Position numbers and translations under genes: made by a program
NCBI GenBank assembly: GCA_039029535.1
Contig: JBCCFW010000011.1
Span: 1-64,000 of the forward strand
Reading direction: 5' to 3'
Source: JBCCFW01 sp039029535
GTDB lineage: Bacteria > Acidobacteriota > JBCCFW01
DNA length: 64,000 nt
In this document: positions 61,118-64,000 of the stretch, in pieces
Position numbering within the stretch: position 1 is the stretch's first letter
Layout: each line of letters opens with the position of its first letter
The notes under the pieces: generated by a model
The model's input: only the letters and a program-made list of their open reading frames with translations
What the model was told of the DNA's origin: nothing
Databases searched by the model: none

Positions 61118-62071
61118 GTGCCAGCAACCGAACTTGAGAGCATTGCTCGCTCTCTGCTGGGCAAGACCCGCAATCAGAGCGAGCTACTTCGAAATCTGTT
61201 CTGGTCACCTGAGCGCGACTCAGCTCAGGGGTGCACATTCGGTCTCCACGTCCTGCGATCGGATGGCAATGGACGGCCAATGGTCAGTCAGCTGTGTGCC
61301 CAAATGCTCACTCTTGCTCTCGACTACTGCATCCCTCGAGGAAAAGCGGAAGCAGCCCAATCCCAGCTCGAGCTAACGGGCTCTTATAGATCAATTGCCG
61401 CCTTAGTGAGCGAGGCTCGCAGCCTGTTATCGGATGTGGAAATGAGCGGGGAGCTGGGTGAGCTGCTGCTGTTCGCCCTCACCGAGTCTGTACTCGAGTA
61501 CCCACAGTGCGTCGCAAAGATGTCTCTGAAGACTAACACGCGTGTTCATTTCCACGGCCTGGATGGAATCTACGCGAGTGCATCACCCTCAGGAAGGCTG
61601 CGGCTTCACTTCGGGGAGTCCAAGATCTACTCATCGATCCGGGAAGCTATCTCGGAGGCAGTAGATTCGCTCTCCGAGTTCTTGAGTGACGCAGGGTTCA
61701 CTGGGCGTGCTCGCCGTGACTATTGCCTTCTGACGGACAACCTTGACTTGGGCGATCAAGCTCTCAATGAAGCAGTGCTCGCTTACCTGGACCCGAGCAG
61801 CAGATCTTACGGCGCCCCCGAGATCTGTGCTGTCGCCCTGGTCGGTGGAGATCACGCCCCCTTCCCCCGAATCGACGTGGCCCGCTTCGATGAAGAACCA
61901 GGAGTACCAGAGTCGGTTCACGACTTCTATTCGATGTCCAAGACAAGTCTATGCAAGGCGATCCGCAAGGCGAAACTGACTGACTTCCGCTTCGATACCT
62001 TTGTCCTGCCTTTCGAGAGCGCTTCAAGCCTTCGGGGGAGCTTCCAGAATCTCATCAAGGTAGAGCGGTGA
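61118..62071 (+). CDS. hamA: Hachiman antiphage protein HamA (DUF1837 nuclease)
   Basis: The protein has 317 residues from GTG 61118. The central part is DUF1837: GELGELLLFALTESVLEYP, VAKMSLKTNTRVHFHGLDGIYA, and LHFGESKIYSS. Asp149 and Glu-x-Lys at 167-169 fit the PD-(D/E)xK-like nuclease site of HamA. The final part (SKTSLCKAIRKAKLTDFRFDTFVLPF) is typical of the family. It overlaps hamB by GTGA. In the known system HamA is held inactive by the helicase HamB and degrades DNA once damage or phage replication is sensed. Codons are clearly less GC-rich than in the neighbours. Confidence 0.87.
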   Translation: MPATELESIARSLLGKTRNQSELLRNLFWSPERDSAQGCTFGLHVLRSDGNGRPMVSQLCAQMLTLALDYCIPRGKAEAAQSQLELTGSYRSIAALVSEARSLLSDVEMSGELGELLLFALTESVLEYPQCVAKMSLKTNTRVHFHGLDGIYASASPSGRLRLHFGESKIYSSIREAISEAVDSLSEFLSDAGFTGRARRDYCLLTDNLDLGDQALNEAVLAYLDPSSRSYGAPEICAVALVGGDHAPFPRIDVARFDEEPGVPESVHDFYSMSKTSLCKAIRKAKLTDFRFDTFVLPFESASSLRGSFQNLIKVER

Positions 62072-64000
62072 CTAACTCGTGGAGCAAGGTCGCAGAGAAA
62101 CTGCTTGCGAACACAGCCGTAGCTACGTCCTTCGCCGAGGCTAGAGCGATTGTTTGCGCCAACCAACTTGGTATCGAGCGCGAGAGCATTGAGGTCGACT
62201 GGCCTGCGCTACTCGAGTGGTCGGCAGCTCTCGCGCTCAGCGAGGAGCCGGAGCACGCAACCAATGCACTACTCGGTGCCACCGCCGCGTTGCTAACTGG
62301 ACCTGAATACGAGTATGCGGCCGCAGTAAGGCAGGTGCTGCTTAACGCTGGTAACGGTGTGGCAGCTGAGGTCTTTACCGAGCGCGGACCTGCAGGACTA
62401 GCGTCGATTCTGAACGACCGCAGATCTCGACTTGCTAGTTCTGTGATCGTTGGGTCCACTTTTCGGCCCGCCACCAGATTCCAGACGTCGATCTGGAAGG
62501 CGCTTCATACCCAGAAACCTCTAGCGCTATCCGGTCCCACCTCTTGCGGAAAGTCATTCTTGCTAAAGGAGTGGCTAGCTGACCTGCTCGACCAAAATCC
62601 GAATTTTAACATCGCCTACCTTGTTCCGTCTCGCGCCTTGATCCGACAGGTGGGTCGAGATCTGATGTCCTCATTGAGTCGCGTGGAGAAGCGGCCCCGA
62701 ATCGTGGTACTCCCAAGTCAGTATGACCCACAGTTAGCTCCGAACGTCTTTGTAATGACTCAAGAGCGATTCGATCGTCTCCTATCCACAGCCGCAGGGC
62801 CCTTGCCACTCTCGGCTCTCGTAGTTGATGAAGCACACAAGATTGTCGAGTCAGACCGCGGTGGGCTACTACGCAAGATCCGAGACGAGGTGATTCGAAC
62901 TCAACCCGATTGCAGGGTTGTGATGGCATGCCCATATGTTGAGAACCCCGAGGTCCTTCTGCCTGAAGCGAGCGCGCAGGCCCTACAAAGCAAGACCCCT
63001 ACGGTGGTCCAGAACCTCGTGTGGGCACAGAAGAGCCGAGGTCGACGTTGGTCCTTGCGGGTGATTCACGGGGACCAACCCATAGAGCTGCCGGAACTGA
63101 CTCTAGATGAGACAGTGGACTCCCACAAAGCGACGGCGGCCATCTCGGTGAAGCTGAGTTCCGGCAGGCCTGGCACGATCGTCTTTGCCAACGGGCCGGC
63201 GGAGGCTGAGACACTCGCGACTCTCATCAGCGGGTTGCTCAAGAACGAGGGGCTAGCATCTCCTGCGCAGGAGCTATTGGAACTTGCGGAGCTCAGCCGG
63301 ACCCACATTCATCGAGACTACACACTTGCGGAGACTGTCACGTCGGGAGTCGGATTTCACTACGGCCCAATGCCAGAGATCCTCAGGCGCGAACAAGAGC
63401 GACTCTTCGCTGACGGCACCTTGCCGATTCTCGTATGCACGGCCACTCTGCTCGAGGGAGTGAATCTGCCTTGTCGGTTACTTGTTGTCCGAGGCCCCAA
63501 GGAGGGCAGGAAGACACCAATGGCCCCGCAGACTTTCTGGAATCTCGCCGGGCGAGCGGGCCGGTTGGGAAAGGACAAGTCTGGCACGGTAGTTGTTATC
63601 GATCCACATATCGAGAAGCAGTGGCCTAACGGCCCGCCCACGGCAAGCGTAGGCCTGCACCTCGACCGACCGGGCACGGAGTTGGCCAGCGATGCGCTAC
63701 GACTCGTTGCCTACTCGCACGAGACAGATGCGGAATCCAATCGCAGTCCGGTGTTCGAGCAGGCTCTTGGCGAGCTCGTAAACGCGCAGCATCTCTTCGA
63801 TTCACTTGAAGCTGTAGAGTGGTGGAGGCGACTTCCACTTCACGCTCAACGCCAGCTTGCCGATCGGGCAAAGGCACTTCTTGGTGACAATGGTGTGCCC
63901 GGAGATCTAGCTCGACGCCACAGCACTGTGAACCCAGTGTTTATTGGACAGCTAGTGAGGTGGCTGAAGGGCAAGTCCGTAGAGGAACTGATAGCCCTCA
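62068..64000 (+). CDS. hamB: Hachiman helicase HamB (cut by window end)
   Basis: The frame opens at GTG 62068 and runs without a stop to the last base, about 644 codons, so the C-terminus is outside. The first ~145 residues are a helical N-terminal region. The superfamily-2 helicase core follows: Walker A GPTSCGKS near 156-163, motif Ia PSRALIRQ, DEAH at 254-257, FHYGPMPEILRREQERLF, motif V TATLLEGVNLPC, motif VI NLAGRAGRLG near 492. It is Ski2/RecQ-like in spirit and matches HamB by its pairing with DUF1837. Translationally coupled to hamA. Confidence 0.87.
   Translation, partial: MTNSWSKVAEKLLANTAVATSFAEARAIVCANQLGIERESIEVDWPALLEWSAALALSEEPEHATNALLGATAALLTGPEYEYAAAVRQVLLNAGNGVAAEVFTERGPAGLASILNDRRSRLASSVIVGSTFRPATRFQTSIWKALHTQKPLALSGPTSCGKSFLLKEWLADLLDQNPNFNIAYLVPSRALIRQVGRDLMSSLSRVEKRPRIVVLPSQYDPQLAPNVFVMTQERFDRLLSTAAGPLPLSALVVDEAHKIVESDRGGLLRKIRDEVIRTQPDCRVVMACPYVENPEVLLPEASAQALQSKTPTVVQNLVWAQKSRGRRWSLRVIHGDQPIELPELTLDETVDSHKATAAISVKLSSGRPGTIVFANGPAEAETLATLISGLLKNEGLASPAQELLELAELSRTHIHRDYTLAETVTSGVGFHYGPMPEILRREQERLFADGTLPILVCTATLLEGVNLPCRLLVVRGPKEGRKTPMAPQTFWNLAGRAGRLGKDKSGTVVVIDPHIEKQWPNGPPTASVGLHLDRPGTELASDALRLVAYSHETDAESNRSPVFEQALGELVNAQHLFDSLEAVEWWRRLPLHAQRQLADRAKALLGDNGVPGDLARRHSTVNPVFIGQLVRWLKGKSVEELIAL

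Noticed and set aside
1..64000. tRNA, rRNA, insertion sequences and prophage genes
   Set aside because: No cloverleaf-like or ribosomal RNA sequence, transposase motif or paired terminal repeats were recognised by eye. A covariance-model scan would be needed to exclude small RNAs.

Overview
This 64-kb window is high-GC bacterial DNA with densely packed, often 1- to 4-bp-overlapping genes. No rRNA or tRNA gene was seen. The gene content points to a large-genome, environmental, Gram-negative-type bacterium with a social or predatory style of regulation. It has two ECF sigma factor/Ser-Thr kinase pairs, two sigma-54 activators with three recognisable -24/-12 promoters, a long MacB/FtsX permease of the ADOP type, and many very large secreted proteins with calcium-binding TSP3 repeats, FG-GAP/VCBS propellers and NHL repeats. 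This mix is best known from Acidobacteriota, and also occurs in Planctomycetota and Myxococcota. I favour Acidobacteriota but cannot settle it from the window.

Layout. 1-4.26 kb: the 3' part of a giant TSP3-repeat gene. The first ~209 bases are an inverted copy of that gene's own sequence, so the true 5' end is missing here. 4.6-10.5 kb: ECF sigma factor, kinase/P-loop/helical-repeat protein, two unknown proteins and a caspase-like protease, in one translationally coupled operon. 10.6-16.0 kb: a sigma-54 activator and a second kinase diverge from a 24-bp intergenic gap. Two small unknown genes beyond them each carry a -24/-12 promoter. 16.1-29.8 kb: a minus-strand run of secreted or lipoprotein genes (LVIVD/lamin-tail/PLD-like fusion, di-haem peroxidase, YtkA-like lipoprotein, NHL protein, TSP3 protein and two paralogues sharing its C-terminal domain), then a flavin reductase. 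30.4-33.2 kb: NrtR-like regulator, SPFH protein and NAD-kinase-like protein. 33.2-38.1 kb: small housekeeping or unknown genes and a heavy-metal exporter behind a Fur-like box. 38.2-45.5 kb: NtrC-type two-component system controlling an HlyD/ABC/FtsX efflux operon through a sigma-54 promoter with upstream palindromes. 45.5-56.9 kb: four secreted proteins, two of them paralogues of a third at 34.4 kb, plus a dockerin/TSP3/M15-peptidase protein and an FG-GAP protein. 56.9-60.7 kb: a second ECF sigma/WD40-kinase pair. 61.1 kb to the end: a lower-GC island with a Hachiman-type antiphage pair, hamA complete and hamB cut by the window end.

The best candidate for an undescribed system is 4.6-16.0 kb. 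Two paralogous sensor kinases, one with and one without an NTPase module, are wired respectively to an ECF sigma plus caspase operon and to a sigma-54 activator whose likely targets are two small proteins of no recognised family. The architecture suggests a stress- or infection-triggered conflict or cell-death device, but that role is inference.
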